From Lachnospiraceae bacterium (GTDB lineage Bacteria > Bacillota > Clostridia > Lachnospirales > Lachnospiraceae): a stretch of DNA of 25,772 bases. The translations under genes and the position numbers were made by a program. The notes beneath the pieces are model-generated. The model was not told where the DNA came from. It made no database searches and was given only the letters and a program-made list of their open reading frames with translations. Each line of letters starts with the position of its first letter. Positions within the stretch are counted from its first letter, which is position 1. Location: positions 1-25,772 of the forward strand of contig CABIZF010000022.1 of NCBI GenBank assembly GCA_902363135.1. Direction: 5' to 3'. Positions 14,334-23,259 of this stretch are shown piece by piece.

Positions 14334-16577
14334 CTATTTCTGTCTGGTTCCTTTGCCGTCCCGCGTACCGATCCGCAGCCGGTTGATATGGACGACACGG
14401 TCGTGGAATTCGACCTCGGTGCTGTTGTCGCCCTCGAGCCAGTAGATATCTGAGAGGAGGTCTCCTTCGGCAAGCTTCATGCCGCGCACACCGACCGCGG
14501 TCTTTTTCTTGAACGGGATCTCGGAAATCGGGAAGCGCAGGAAGAAGCTGTTCTCGGAAGCCAGGACGATGTGGGCCTGCTCGGAAGCAGCATGGACGGC
14601 GAGTACGGTATCGCCCTCCTGCAGCTTGGTCGCCTGGATCGTGCGCTTGGAGACGACGTCGAACTCTTTGCCCTCCACACGCTTGACCATCGCCTGCTTC
14701 GTGACGAAGGTCAGGACGGTATCCCTGATGTCGTTCATCGCCATGACGGTCACGAACTGCTCTTCGCTGCTCGAGTAGTTGCAGAGGTTGTCGAGCGGCG
14801 TTCCCTTGTCACGAAAGCGCCCATATGGGACATCGATGAGCTTCAGCAGATGCACCTTTCCGGTGTCTGTAAATATCATGACGCGGTCCGTGTTCATGCA
14901 GTGCAGCACATAACGGTTCTCCGCATCGGCGGCCTCCTTGTTGCGCTCGTAGACGCTCTCGTCGATCGTGCGCACGTAGCCGAAGCGGTCCATCAAAAAT
15001 ACGACCGGCATTGCCTCGATCTTCTGCTCCTCGAGCACAACTTCCCCGGCATTTTCCAGCATCGTGCGGCGTGGACGGCCGAATTCCTTTTTGAACTGGT
15101 CGAGCTCTTTGATGATGACCTCTGCCATCGAGCCGTAGTTGTTCAGGATATCCGTGTAGCGGGCGATGTTTTTTAAAGTCTCCTCGTGCTCCTTCATCAG
15201 CACATCGATCTCCAGCCCGATCAGCTTGTACAGCCGCATATCAAGGATCGCATTTGCCTGCATCTCGGTGAATCGAAGCTTCGCAGCCGCTTTTTTGGAC
15301 TTCTCGGTCTTAAATCGGATGCCCTCGGTCACACCCTTTACGAGGCAGTCCTTTACCTGCTCCCTGCTTCTGCTCCCGCGCAGTACCTCGATGATCAGAT
15401 CGATCACATCACAGGCGCGGATCAGTCCCTCCTGGACCTCGCACTTTTTCTGCTCCTTGTCGAGCATGTTTTTGTATTTGCGCGTCGTCACCTCGAACTG
15501 GAAGTCGATGTGGTACTCCAGGATCTTCTGAAGACTTAAGGTCTCCGGCCGGCCATCTGCAACGGCGAGCATGTTCACGCCGAAGGTGTCCTCAAGTCTG
15601 GTCTTTTTATAGAGTAAGTTTTTGAGGCGCTCCACATCGGCGCCCTTTTTCAGCTCCAGCACGATCCGGATGCCTGCCTTGGACGACTGGTTCGAGATGT
15701 CGACGATATCCGTCGTCTTTTTCGTCTCGACCAAGGAGGCGATGTCATTCAGGAATTTGCCGATGTTCGCCCCCATCATCGTATATGGGATCTCGGTGAT
15801 GACGAGGCGCTCCTTTCCGCCTTTGACCTGCTCGATCTCGACCTTGCCGCGCATGCGCAGCTTTCCCTGTCCGGTCTCGTAAATTTTCTCGAGGTCGTCC
15901 TGATTGACGACGATGCCGCCGGTCGGAAAGTCCGGACCCTTGATGTATTTCATCAGCTCGTGTGTCGACAGCTGATTGTTCTTGATCATCGCCTTTGTCG
16001 CGTCGATGACTTCGGCGAGATTGTGCGGCGGGATGCTCGTCACCATACCGACCGCGATACCGTCGGAGCCGTTTACGAGCAGGTTCGGGATGCGCACCGG
16101 GAGCACGGTCGGCTCCTTCTCGGTCTCGTCGAAGTTCGGCCCGAAATCAACGACATCCTTGTCGAGGTCCGCGAGAAATGCTTCCTGTGTCACCTTCTGC
16201 AGCCTGGCCTCGGTATATCGCATTGCCGCCGCCCCGTCTCCCTCAATGGAGCCGAAGTTGCCGTGTCCGTCCACGAGCGCCATACCCTTTTTGAATTCCT
16301 GTGCCATCACAACGAGTGCCTCGTAGATGGAAGAATCGCCGTGCGGATGGTATTTACCCATCGTATCGCCGACGATTCGCGCACATTTCCGGTATGGCCG
16401 GTCGTAACGGATGCCGAGCTCATACATATCGTACAGTGTGCGCCGCTGTACCGGCTTCAGGCCGTCCCGCACATCCGGCAGAGCACGGGAGATGATGACG
16501 CTCATCGCGTAATCAATGTACGACTTCTGCATGATGTCCGAGTATTCGGCTCTGATGATCTGTTTCTCATTATCCAT
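14334..16577 (-). CDS. parC: DNA topoisomerase IV subunit A
   Basis: This 747-residue type IIA topoisomerase A subunit cleaves and rejoins DNA in a ParC2-ParE2 complex to unlink daughter chromosomes. The quinolone-sensitive region [11 protein letters not shown] carries S82 and E86, the unaltered residues at the positions of E. coli ParC Ser80 and Glu84. The catalytic tyrosine is Y121 in [10 protein letters not shown]. The C-terminal domain has beta-pinwheel segments ([16 protein letters not shown]) but no GyrA box (QRRGGKG), which favours ParC over GyrA. AGGAG precedes the start. It follows parE after 183 bases containing a repeat and a hairpin. Confidence 0.88.
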   Translation of the reverse strand: MDNEKQIIRAEYSDIMQKSYIDYAMSVIISRALPDVRDGLKPVQRRTLYDMYELGIRYDRPYRKCARIVGDTMGKYHPHGDSSIYEALVVMAQEFKKGMALVDGHGNFGSIEGDGAAAMRYTEARLQKVTQEAFLADLDKDVVDFGPNFDETEKEPTVLPVRIPNLLVNGSDGIAVGMVTSIPPHNLAEVIDATKAMIKNNQLSTHELMKYIKGPDFPTGGIVVNQDDLEKIYETGQGKLRMRGKVEIEQVKGGKERLVITEIPYTMMGANIGKFLNDIASLVETKKTTDIVDISNQSSKAGIRIVLELKKGADVERLKNLLYKKTRLEDTFGVNMLAVADGRPETLSLQKILEYHIDFQFEVTTRKYKNMLDKEQKKCEVQEGLIRACDVIDLIIEVLRGSRSREQVKDCLVKGVTEGIRFKTEKSKKAAAKLRFTEMQANAILDMRLYKLIGLEIDVLMKEHEETLKNIARYTDILNNYGSMAEVIIKELDQFKKEFGRPRRTMLENAGEVVLEEQKIEAMPVVFLMDRFGYVRTIDESVYERNKEAADAENRYVLHCMNTDRVMIFTDTGKVHLLKLIDVPYGRFRDKGTPLDNLCNYSSSEEQFVTVMAMNDIRDTVLTFVTKQAMVKRVEGKEFDVVSKRTIQATKLQEGDTVLAVHAASEQAHIVLASENSFFLRFPISEIPFKKKTAVGVRGMKLAEGDLLSDIYWLEGDNSTEVEFHDRVVHINRLRIGTRDGKGTRQK

Positions 16578-16626
16578 TGGGAGTGCTCCTTCTTAAATAT
16601 GTAATAACGATTTCGTATTTTGATTC

Positions 16627-16685
16627 CTATGATACACGGATTGCGTCGCAGCTCCTGTCTGAGGCTGATGGGCGTCCTGCCCATC
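16627..16685. repeat. Dispersed intergenic repeat, copy 1 (parE-parC gap)
   Basis: CTATGATACACGGATTGC (16627-16644) continues with GTCGCA. The same block with one or two changes occurs at 21706. A hairpin follows, GATGGGC (16667-16673) with GCCCATC (16679-16685). The block GCAGCTCCTG is also found in the reverse complement of the 57-bp unit near argH. Confidence 0.65.
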
Positions 16686-16760
16686 CCAAAACGCAAATAC
16701 AGTCATGAGCAAATACATTTGCCCATTCCTGTCTTTACGTTTTGCTGCTGTTCTGAACTA

Positions 16761-18683
16761 TTATACGTCAAGTAACGCATCCTGCGCATGTTCATATATA
16801 AATGCCTTCCGCGGCGGTACTTCGGTGCCCATGAGCATACTTGTAATGCTCGCGGCCAGACGGGCGTCTTCGATCTCGACGCGCTGCAGCATCCTTCGCT
16901 CGGGATCCAGGGTCGTCTCCCAGAGCTGCTCGGCGTCCATCTCTCCGAGTCCTTTGTAGCGCTGCAGGGTAAACGGTGCCTTGTGGGTCCGGCGATAACG
17001 CTCCAGCGCTTTGTCGTCGTAGAGGTACTGCTCCTGTCCGCGGGACGGGATGACCTTGTAGAGCGGCGGCATCGCGATGTAGACATGTCCCTCGTAGATC
17101 AGCTCCGGCATAAAGCGGTAGAACAGCGTCAGCAGCAGTGTACTGATGTGCGCGCCGTCGACGTCGGCATCGGCCATGATGATGATCTTGTCGTAGCGCA
17201 GCTTGGTGATGTCGAAATCATTACCGTAGCCCTCTGAGAAGCCGCAGCCGAACGCGTTGATCATCGTCTTGATCTCGGCATTTGCGAGCACCTTGTCGAT
17301 GCTGGCCTTCTCGACGTTCAGGATCTTGCCGCGGATCGGAAGGATCGCCTGATAGTTCCGGTCACGCGCAGTCTTCGCCGAGCCGCCTGCGGAATCTCCC
17401 TCTACGATAAAGATCTCACAGATCGACGGGTCGCGGCTCTCGCAGTTTGCGAGCTTGCCATTGCTGTCGAAGGAGTATTTCTGCTTCGTGAGCAGGTTCG
17501 TTTTGGCACGCTCCTCGGACTTCCGGATCTTTGCGGACTTTTCCGCACAGGCGAGGATCGCCTTTAAGGACTCCAGGTTGCGGTCAAAGTAGCGGACGAT
17601 CTCATCTCCGGTCACCTTTCCGACCGCACGGGCCGCATCCTGGTTGTCGAGCTTCGTCTTCGTCTGTCCCTCGAACCGCGGGTCCGGATGCTTGATCGAG
17701 ACAACGGCGGTCATGCCGTTGCGGATGTCAGCGCCGGTAAAATTCGGATCCTTTTCCTTCAGCACGCCGATCTGGCGGGCGTACATGTTCATGACTGTCG
17801 TAAAGGTCGTCTTGAAGCCGGTCAGATGGGTACCGCCCTCCGCATTGTAGATGTTGTTGCAGAAGCCAAGGACGTTCTCATGGAATTCGTTCACATACTG
17901 GAATGCCACCTCGACCTGAATGCCGTCCGCCTCACCCTTGAAGCAGACCGGATCGCTGACCGGCTCCTCCTCCTGATTCAGTTCACGGACAAAGCCGGTG
18001 ATGCCATCCGGCTCGTGAAAGGTGATCTTCTCCGGCGTCTCGCCGCGCAGATCGGTAAAGTGAATCGTCAGAAGCGGATTCAGGTAGGCCGTCTCATGCA
18101 GCCGGGACTTCAGCTCGGTCGCTGAGAACCGGGTCTTCTCGAAGATCTCCGGATCCGGCAGGAACTGGATCCGCGTACCGGTCGCCCGTGTCCTGCCGAT
18201 GACCGGCAGAAGGCCGTTTTCCAGCTCAATGGTCGGCGTTCCGCGCATATACCGGTCGTGGTGAATTTTCCCTTCGCGCATGACCTGAACATCCAGCCAG
18301 GTGGAGAGCGCATTTACGACAGACGAACCGACGCCATGCAGTCCGCCGCTCGTCTTATACGCGCTGTCGTCAAATTTGCCGCCCGCATGCAGTGTCGTAA
18401 AGACGAGGCGCTCGGCCGACATCCCTTTTGCGTGCATGCCGACCGGAATACCACGCCCGTTATCCTGTACCGTCGCACTTCCGTCCTTTTCGAGTGTGAC
18501 CTCGATCTCTGTACAGTAACCGGCCAGATGCTCATCCACTGCATTGTCCACGATCTCGTAAATAAGGTGGTTCAGTCCCTTTCGCGAAACGCTTCCGATG
18601 TACATGCCCGGACGCTTCCGGACAGCCTCGAGTCCCTCCAGCACCGATATCGAGCTGGCGTCATATGTGTTGCTTTTTGCCAT
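16761..18683 (-). CDS. parE: DNA topoisomerase IV subunit B (ATPase)
   Basis: This 640-residue GyrB/ParE-type subunit binds ATP and drives strand passage by ParC. The GHKL ATPase motifs are [22 protein letters not shown] and [14 protein letters not shown]. The TOPRIM metal site is formed by [10 protein letters not shown] and DADVDGAHI, and the conserved end is [11 protein letters not shown]. The length fits ParE or Gram-positive GyrB. The choice of ParE rests on the neighbouring ParC without a GyrA box and is not absolute. GGAAAGGA precedes the start. The gene is 76 bases after the beta-helix gene, in line with topB. Confidence 0.88.
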   Translation of the reverse strand: MAKSNTYDASSISVLEGLEAVRKRPGMYIGSVSRKGLNHLIYEIVDNAVDEHLAGYCTEIEVTLEKDGSATVQDNGRGIPVGMHAKGMSAERLVFTTLHAGGKFDDSAYKTSGGLHGVGSSVVNALSTWLDVQVMREGKIHHDRYMRGTPTIELENGLLPVIGRTRATGTRIQFLPDPEIFEKTRFSATELKSRLHETAYLNPLLTIHFTDLRGETPEKITFHEPDGITGFVRELNQEEEPVSDPVCFKGEADGIQVEVAFQYVNEFHENVLGFCNNIYNAEGGTHLTGFKTTFTTVMNMYARQIGVLKEKDPNFTGADIRNGMTAVVSIKHPDPRFEGQTKTKLDNQDAARAVGKVTGDEIVRYFDRNLESLKAILACAEKSAKIRKSEERAKTNLLTKQKYSFDSNGKLANCESRDPSICEIFIVEGDSAGGSAKTARDRNYQAILPIRGKILNVEKASIDKVLANAEIKTMINAFGCGFSEGYGNDFDITKLRYDKIIIMADADVDGAHISTLLLTLFYRFMPELIYEGHVYIAMPPLYKVIPSRGQEQYLYDDKALERYRRTHKAPFTLQRYKGLGEMDAEQLWETTLDPERRMLQRVEIEDARLAASITSMLMGTEVPPRKAFIYEHAQDALLDV

Positions 18684-18759
18684 GTTCCTTTCCTTCCTGT
18701 CTTTCTTCTGTCCGGCAAACCGTCACGGTCCGCCTTTTCTGTTACGCAAGCGGTATCTG

Positions 18760-19425
18760 TCATACCCGGGCAGCTACTTCGCCGCGCTTTTTATAAATGG
18801 AATCCGCCGGTACGACCTCGCGCACGGATGAAAGCGGGTAAATGCTCGAATGCCGCCCTACGACAGTCCCCGGATTCAGTACGGAGCCGCAGCCGACCTC
18901 GACCTCATCACCGAGCATCGCGCCGAACTTTTTCAGGCCGGTCTCGATGCGCTCCCTGCCGTCCTTGACGACGACGAGCTTCTTATCGGACTTTACATTG
19001 GAAGTGATGGAGCCTGCGCCCATATGTGCCTTGTAGCCTAAAATGGAATCACCGACGTAGTTGTAATGCGGTACCTGTACTTTATTAAAGAGCACGACGT
19101 TCTTCAGCTCGGTGGAATTGCCGACGACTGCGCCTTCCCCGACGATCGCATTGCCGCGGATAAACGCGCAGTGGCGCACCTCCGCATTTTTTCCGATGAT
19201 CGCCGGTCCATGAATGTAGGCGGTCGGTGCGACGGTCGCGGATCTGGCGATCCAGACATCCTCACCGATTTTCTCATATTCCTCTTCGGAAAGTGTGCTG
19301 CCCAGCTGTAAAATGAATGCGCTGATCTTCGGCAGTACCTCCCACGGGTAGGTGGCTCCCTCAAATAAATCCTTTGCGATGGTTTCGTCTAAATTGTAGA
19401 GATTGCTGATTTTACATGCTTCCAT
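18760..19425 (-). CDS. Left-handed beta-helix (GlmU C-terminal-like) protein
   Basis: This 221-residue protein consists of a short helical N-terminus (to about 50) and hexapeptide repeats from about residue 55 to 205 (VAPTAYIHGPAIIGKNAEVRHCAFIRGNAIVGEGAVVG). The pattern, with NYVGDSILGYKAHMGAGS, matches the acetyltransferase half of GlmU-like proteins. It has no nucleotidyltransferase half. Relatives are often named UDP-N-acetylglucosamine pyrophosphorylase, which is probably misleading for this short form. It may be a sugar or amino-sugar acyltransferase. CAGGAGGG precedes the start, 18 bases after topB, so it is probably co-transcribed with topB, parE and parC. Confidence 0.75.
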   Translation of the reverse strand: MEACKISNLYNLDETIAKDLFEGATYPWEVLPKISAFILQLGSTLSEEEYEKIGEDVWIARSATVAPTAYIHGPAIIGKNAEVRHCAFIRGNAIVGEGAVVGNSTELKNVVLFNKVQVPHYNYVGDSILGYKAHMGAGSITSNVKSDKKLVVVKDGRERIETGLKKFGAMLGDEVEVGCGSVLNPGTVVGRHSSIYPLSSVREVVPADSIYKKRGEVAARV

Positions 19426-19440
19426 GACTGATCCCTCCTG

Positions 19441-19466
19441 ATTCTATGATACACTCTGTGCTTCGC
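19441..19466. repeat. Dispersed repeat core at the topB stop codon
   Basis: ATTCTATGATACAC followed by GCTTCGC within a few bases resembles the core at 21703-21728. Here the motif supplies the last codons and the TAG stop of topB, so the repeat has become part of the coding end. Confidence 0.5.
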
Positions 19467-21531
19467 GCCTTGCGGTTCGATTCGTCTGCGTCCCGGCTGC
19501 TGCCTTCGGCGCTTTGTAATACTTCGCAGCCTCGTCGAAAAACGGACGCAGTGCATACTGATTGTTCAGCCCGAGCACACCGTCGGTACGCGACCGCACG
19601 AAATGCTCCAGCTTCTGCATATATTCTTCTTCGGTGACGGATCCCTCCGCGACGTAGTTCAGTCCCTTTTCCCAGCTCGCAGTCAGCTCCGGATTGAGCA
19701 GTGAACGGATCGAGTAAAAGACGATGTCATAGATCATCTCTCCTTGCAGGGTCGGCGTCAGGATCTGGGTCTTTTTATTTAATGCGATGTATTTGTTGGC
19801 GACAAGCTTCTTTAATATCTCGGCGCGCGTCGCACTCGTACCGATGCCGCAGCTCTTGATCTGTGCCCGCAGCTCTTCGTCCTCGATCAGCTGTCCGGCA
19901 TTTTCCATCGCCAGAATCATAGAACCGGAATTGTAGCGCTTCGGCGGGGATGTCTCGCCTTCCCGGATCGCCAGTCCCTGCACCGGCAGCTCCATGCCCT
20001 TTTTCAGCCGGTTCAGCACGTCAAGGAACTCCAGGCCGAAGCTGCTCTCCGCCGGATTGCCGGCATTTTCCCCGGTATTCTCTTCCGAAGCATCCGGCTT
20101 TTTCTTTTTCTCGTATGGATTGCCTGCCACCTTGAAGTAGCCCTCCAGAAGCAGCACGCGGAAGGAATAGAAGAAACGCTCTGATCCCATCCCCGTCACC
20201 ATCGTGACCTTTGAAAACTCTGCCGGCGGGTAAAAAATCGACAGAAACCGCCGCACGACCGTCGCATACACGCCGTAAGCCGTCTTACTTAATGATGCAA
20301 GCGCACCAAAGCCCTGCCCGGTCGGGATGATCGCATAGTGGTCTGTGATTTGCTTGTCGTTGACGTAGCGGGTCTTTGCGATCGTCTTATAGCTGCCTGC
20401 AGCGAGCACCTCCTGTGCAAATCCCTTTGCCGGACCGAAGTTTTGCAGTCCGGAAATATTGCGCCCGATCTCCTTTGCCACTGCGCTCGAGAGCACACGG
20501 GCATCGGTACGCGGATAGGTGACGAGCTTTTTCTCGTAGAGCTCCTGCACAATACGCAAGGTCTCATCCGGGCTGATCTTGAACATGCGCGAGCAGTCGT
20601 TCTGCAGCTCGGCAAGGTTGTACAGAAGCGGCGGGTTTTTCTTTTCCTTCTTTTTGTCAAGCTGATGGATCACGGTCGTCAGAGGCTGCGCTTCGGACAG
20701 CTCTGCCACAAGTGCCTCGGCATCCTTTTTCTCCTTAAAGCCGTTCTCCTTGTAGAGCTTCGGCGACTGGAAATACCGGGAGCCCTCCACGGCGCGGAAC
20801 TCGCCCTCGATCTGCCGCCCCTCGGCATCGAGCTGCTGAATCACACGGTAGAACGGCGTCTTGACGAACCTTCGGATCTCGCGCTCCCGGCGCACGATCA
20901 TACCGAGCACACAGGTCATGACACGTCCGACTGAAATCACGGAATACTTCATGCCCAGGTAGTTCGACACGGAATTGCCGTATTTTAAGGTGAGCAGACG
21001 GGAAAAATTGATGCCCATCAGGTAATCTTCCTTCGCGCGCAGGTAGGCGGCGGAGGCCAGATTGTCATAGGCGCTCAAATCCTTTGCCTCGCGGATACCT
21101 CGGTGGATCTCCTCTTCGGTCTGGGAATCGATCCAGACACGCTTCCGCGTCTTACCCTTTACTTCTGCCATCTGCTCGACGAGGCGGTAGATGTACTCTC
21201 CCTCCCGCCCCGAGTCGGTACAGACGTAGATCGTATCGACGTCCTTCCGGTTCAGCAGATGGCTCACGGTCTGATACTGCTTCTTCACACCGGGGATGAC
21301 CTCATACAGGAAGTGATCCGGCAAAAACGGAAGCGTATTCAGGCTCCAGCGCTTGTACTTCGGATCGTATACCTCCGGATAGCTCATGGTCACGAGATGG
21401 CCCACGCACCAGGTCACGACGTAGGAGTCGGACTCGACAAATCCGTCGCCGCGCCTCATAGTTTCTCCGAGCGCTTTTGCAAATTCCTGCGCGACGCTCG
21501 GCTTCTCTGCGATAAACAGTGCTTTTGCCAT
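19444..21531 (-). CDS. topB: DNA topoisomerase III
   Basis: This 695-residue type IA topoisomerase passes single strands and decatenates replication or recombination intermediates. The N-terminal TOPRIM domain has E9 (FIAEKPSVAQ) and the TDSGREGE motif (105-112). The cleavage domain contains KKLVTYPRTDARVLSS with the catalytic tyrosine, and GIGTSATRAEILKKL follows. The length is normal for TopB. No long zinc-finger tail is seen, which is usual for this type. The start at 21531 is chosen by GGGAGGA just upstream and the conserved MAKALFIAEKPSV beginning. A strong predicted promoter lies 74 bases upstream. It leads a same-strand row with the beta-helix gene, parE and parC. Confidence 0.95.
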   Translation of the reverse strand: MAKALFIAEKPSVAQEFAKALGETMRRGDGFVESDSYVVTWCVGHLVTMSYPEVYDPKYKRWSLNTLPFLPDHFLYEVIPGVKKQYQTVSHLLNRKDVDTIYVCTDSGREGEYIYRLVEQMAEVKGKTRKRVWIDSQTEEEIHRGIREAKDLSAYDNLASAAYLRAKEDYLMGINFSRLLTLKYGNSVSNYLGMKYSVISVGRVMTCVLGMIVRREREIRRFVKTPFYRVIQQLDAEGRQIEGEFRAVEGSRYFQSPKLYKENGFKEKKDAEALVAELSEAQPLTTVIHQLDKKKEKKNPPLLYNLAELQNDCSRMFKISPDETLRIVQELYEKKLVTYPRTDARVLSSAVAKEIGRNISGLQNFGPAKGFAQEVLAAGSYKTIAKTRYVNDKQITDHYAIIPTGQGFGALASLSKTAYGVYATVVRRFLSIFYPPAEFSKVTMVTGMGSERFFYSFRVLLLEGYFKVAGNPYEKKKKPDASEENTGENAGNPAESSFGLEFLDVLNRLKKGMELPVQGLAIREGETSPPKRYNSGSMILAMENAGQLIEDEELRAQIKSCGIGTSATRAEILKKLVANKYIALNKKTQILTPTLQGEMIYDIVFYSIRSLLNPELTASWEKGLNYVAEGSVTEEEYMQKLEHFVRSRTDGVLGLNNQYALRPFFDEAAKYYKAPKAAAGTQTNRTARREAQSVS

Positions 21532-21604
21532 ATCATCCTCCCTGGTGGCTGAAATGTATCCGGACAGGGGCAAAGCGTCCGGCTTTGTACAGTTACAACC
21601 TGCT

Positions 21605-21634
21605 ATTATAAACATATTTTCCGGATTCTGTCAA
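21605..21634 (-). promoter_or_regulatory. Consensus promoter of topB
   Basis: On the minus strand a perfect TTGACA (21629-21634) and a perfect TATAAT (21605-21610) are separated by 18 bases. The leader would be about 70 bases. No other gene lies between it and topB. Confidence 0.75.
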
Positions 21635-21652
21635 ATCGCCACCGGCAGGAAA

Positions 21653-21689
21653 ACGCCATCGACCGTCTCTGTATCCCGGCCGATGGCGT
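21653..21689 (-). terminator. Terminator of asd
   Basis: ACGCCATCG (21653-21661) pairs perfectly with CGATGGCGT (21681-21689). On the minus strand the second arm runs into TTTT. It lies between the asd stop and the topB promoter. Confidence 0.75.
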
Positions 21690-21704
21690 CTTGTTGTTCT
21701 GTAT

Positions 21705-21775
21705 TCTATGATACACGGATTGCTTCGCATTTCATGCAAGCATGAAACGAATGGCCTTTTGACCCTGGCATCATT
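21705..21775. repeat. Dispersed intergenic repeat, copy 2 (asd 3' end)
   Basis: CTATGATACACGGATTGC at 21706 is followed by a perfect TTTCATGC-AA-GCATGAAA hairpin near 21730-21747. GGCCTTTTGACC and CTGGCATCATT follow, ending at the asd stop. The order of modules parallels the palindrome at 23099-23157. Confidence 0.65.
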
Positions 21776-22860
21776 CATTTTGCCTGAATGTATCCCTTCG
21801 CCTTTAAGGTCTCTGCGCAGAGGAGTGCTCCGCCTGCTGCACCGCGGACGGTGTTGTGGGACAGTCCGACGAATTTGAAATCGTAGATGGAATCCTCACG
21901 GATACGTCCGACGGATATGCCCATGCCGTTCTCATAGTCGACATCCAGGGTCACCTGCGGACGGTTGTCCTCCTGCATGTAGCGGATGAACTGCTTCGGT
22001 GCGCTCGGAAGCTCCAGCTCCTGCGGCAGTCCCCGGAAGCTCTCAAGCTTCTCGATCAGCTGCTCTTTCGTCGGCTTCTTGCGGAATTTTACAAATACGG
22101 CTGCGGTATGACCATTCAGTACCGGTACACGGATGCACTGGCAGGTGATCTTCGGCTCGGTCGCCGGGACGATCACGCCATCCTCGATCTTACCCCAGAT
22201 ACGAAGCGGCTCCTTCTCGCTCTTTTCTTCCTCGCCGCCGATGTACGGGATGATATTTCCCTCCATCTCCGGCCATTCCTTGAAGGTCTTGCCTGCTCCG
22301 GAGATCGCCTGATAAGTCGTAGCGACTACCTCGTACGGCTCAAATTCCTTCCATGCGGTCAGCACCGGCGCGTAGCTCTGAATCGAGCAGTTCGGCTTTA
22401 CTGCGATAAAGCCTCTGGTCGTGCCAAGACGCTTTTTCTGATACTCGATGACATCAAAGTGCTCCGGATTGATCTCCGGAACGACCATCGGGACGTCCGG
22501 GGTCCAGCGGTGTGCGCTGTTATTGGATACGACCGGTGTCTCGGTCTTTGCATATTTTTCTTCGATCGCGCGGATCTCGTCTTTTGTCATATCAACTGCA
22601 GAAAATACAAAATCGACCGTTGCCGCTACCTTCTCGACCTCATTTAAATCCATAACGATCAGCTTCTTGACTGCCTCCGGCATCGGTGTCGTCATCTTCC
22701 AGCGTCCGTTTACTGCCTCCTCGTAGGTCTTGCCTGCGCTGCGCGGACTCGCCGCTACTGTCACGACCTCAAACCACGGATGATTTTCCAGCAGAGAGAT
22801 AAATCTCTGACCTACCATTCCTGTTGCTCCCAGAATACCGACTCTAAGCTTCTGACTCAT
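21775..22860 (-). CDS. asd: Aspartate-semialdehyde dehydrogenase
   Basis: This 361-residue enzyme reduces aspartyl phosphate to aspartate semialdehyde, the branch point to lysine, diaminopimelate, threonine and methionine. The NADP loop is GILGATGMVGQRF (8-20), the catalytic cysteine is C158 in VKPNCSIQ, and the substrate/His region is VLNGHTAAVFV. The NCSIQ form and sequence style fit the archaeal/fungal-type enzyme, which many Clostridia use. The start at 22860 is supported by AAGGAG eight bases upstream and the conserved first strand. A promoter and a leader of about 180 bases precede it. Confidence 0.95.
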   Translation of the reverse strand: MSQKLRVGILGATGMVGQRFISLLENHPWFEVVTVAASPRSAGKTYEEAVNGRWKMTTPMPEAVKKLIVMDLNEVEKVAATVDFVFSAVDMTKDEIRAIEEKYAKTETPVVSNNSAHRWTPDVPMVVPEINPEHFDVIEYQKKRLGTTRGFIAVKPNCSIQSYAPVLTAWKEFEPYEVVATTYQAISGAGKTFKEWPEMEGNIIPYIGGEEEKSEKEPLRIWGKIEDGVIVPATEPKITCQCIRVPVLNGHTAAVFVKFRKKPTKEQLIEKLESFRGLPQELELPSAPKQFIRYMQEDNRPQVTLDVDYENGMGISVGRIREDSIYDFKFVGLSHNTVRGAAGGALLCAETLKAKGYIQAK

Positions 22861-23043
22861 TTTTTCATTCTCCTTGTCTCTTGTTCTGTCCTTCGCCGGA
22901 CGGTCCGGATACAGCAATGCCTCCGGCATGTCCTGCGTCGCTGACGTGATTCATCTCCCCGTGCAGGCTCCCTTTTTGGAACCTTCCCCGGGTATGACTG
23001 CGATCCTGCATCCGCTGCGTTTTTCCACCGCGCACACATGTCT
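22861..23043 (-). other. Untranslated leader of asd, no riboswitch recognised
   Basis: About 180 bases between the predicted start of transcription and asd contain no convincing gene. I looked for a lysine riboswitch or a T-box (conserved GGTGGNACC core) because such leaders often precede asd, but saw neither. One weak hairpin (GGTTCC with GGGAGCC) is present. Together with the repeats behind it, this fills the 396-base gap between asd and argH. Confidence 0.5.
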
Positions 23044-23049
23044 TTTTCT

Positions 23050-23078
23050 AAAATACACTTGTTTTGATGGATTGTCAA
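23050..23078 (-). promoter_or_regulatory. Predicted promoter of asd
   Basis: On the minus strand a perfect TTGACA (23073-23078), a 17-base spacer and TATTTT (23050-23055) lie between the palindromic repeat and asd. Confidence 0.6.
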
Positions 23079-23098
23079 GGAAATATTTGATGATACAA

Positions 23099-23157
23099 GG
23101 GTCCCAAGGTCAAAAGCCGTTCATGCTTGCATGATAAGGCTTTTGACCTTGGGACCC
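23099..23157. repeat. Long perfect palindrome between argH and asd
   Basis: A 20-base arm (23099-23118, starting GGGTCCCAAGG) is perfectly complementary to 23138-23157. The 19-base centre holds its own hairpin, TCATGC-TT-GCATGA. No T run follows on either strand. Modules GGTCAAAAG, TCATGC/GCATGA and GTATCAT are shared with the repeat at 21705-21775. Confidence 0.9.
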
Positions 23158-23177
23158 GCCAAACATGAGAAAGTAGC

Positions 23178-23194
23178 GATTTACGTAGTAAATC
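23178..23194. repeat. Small palindrome between the repeat modules
   Basis: GATTTAC and GTAAATC form a perfect seven-base stem around GTA. It lies between the 20-bp palindrome and the 57-bp unit and is probably another module of the intergenic repeat. Confidence 0.55.
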
Positions 23195-23202
23195 AGCGGA
23201 TT

Positions 23203-23259
23203 TCGAATGTTTGCAGAATTGCGGGAGCTGCTTTGCAGCGGAGCAATTCGCAGGCATCA
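23203..23259. repeat. 57-bp palindromic repeat, copy at the argH 3' end
   Basis: The unit starts TCGAATGTTTGCAGAATTGC and ends GCAATTCGCAGGCATCA. Its arms form an imperfect hairpin centred on GAGCTGC-TTT-GCAGC. It is 55/57 identical, by eye, to 24694-24750. Its last three bases are the argH stop codon. Confidence 0.9.

Noticed and set aside
14334..18683. The pair could be gyrase subunits GyrA/GyrB
   Set aside because: The A subunit has no GyrA box and is short, and the gene pair stands with topB rather than near dnaA/recF. ParC/ParE fits better, though a second pair elsewhere in the genome would be needed to be certain.
19444..21531. topB as a sign of an integrative conjugative element
   Set aside because: No relaxase, coupling protein, integrase or other transfer gene is nearby, and the neighbours are housekeeping genes.
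22861..23043. Lysine riboswitch or T-box in the asd leader
   Set aside because: The leader length would fit, but I found neither the conserved T-box core nor recognisable lysine riboswitch elements.
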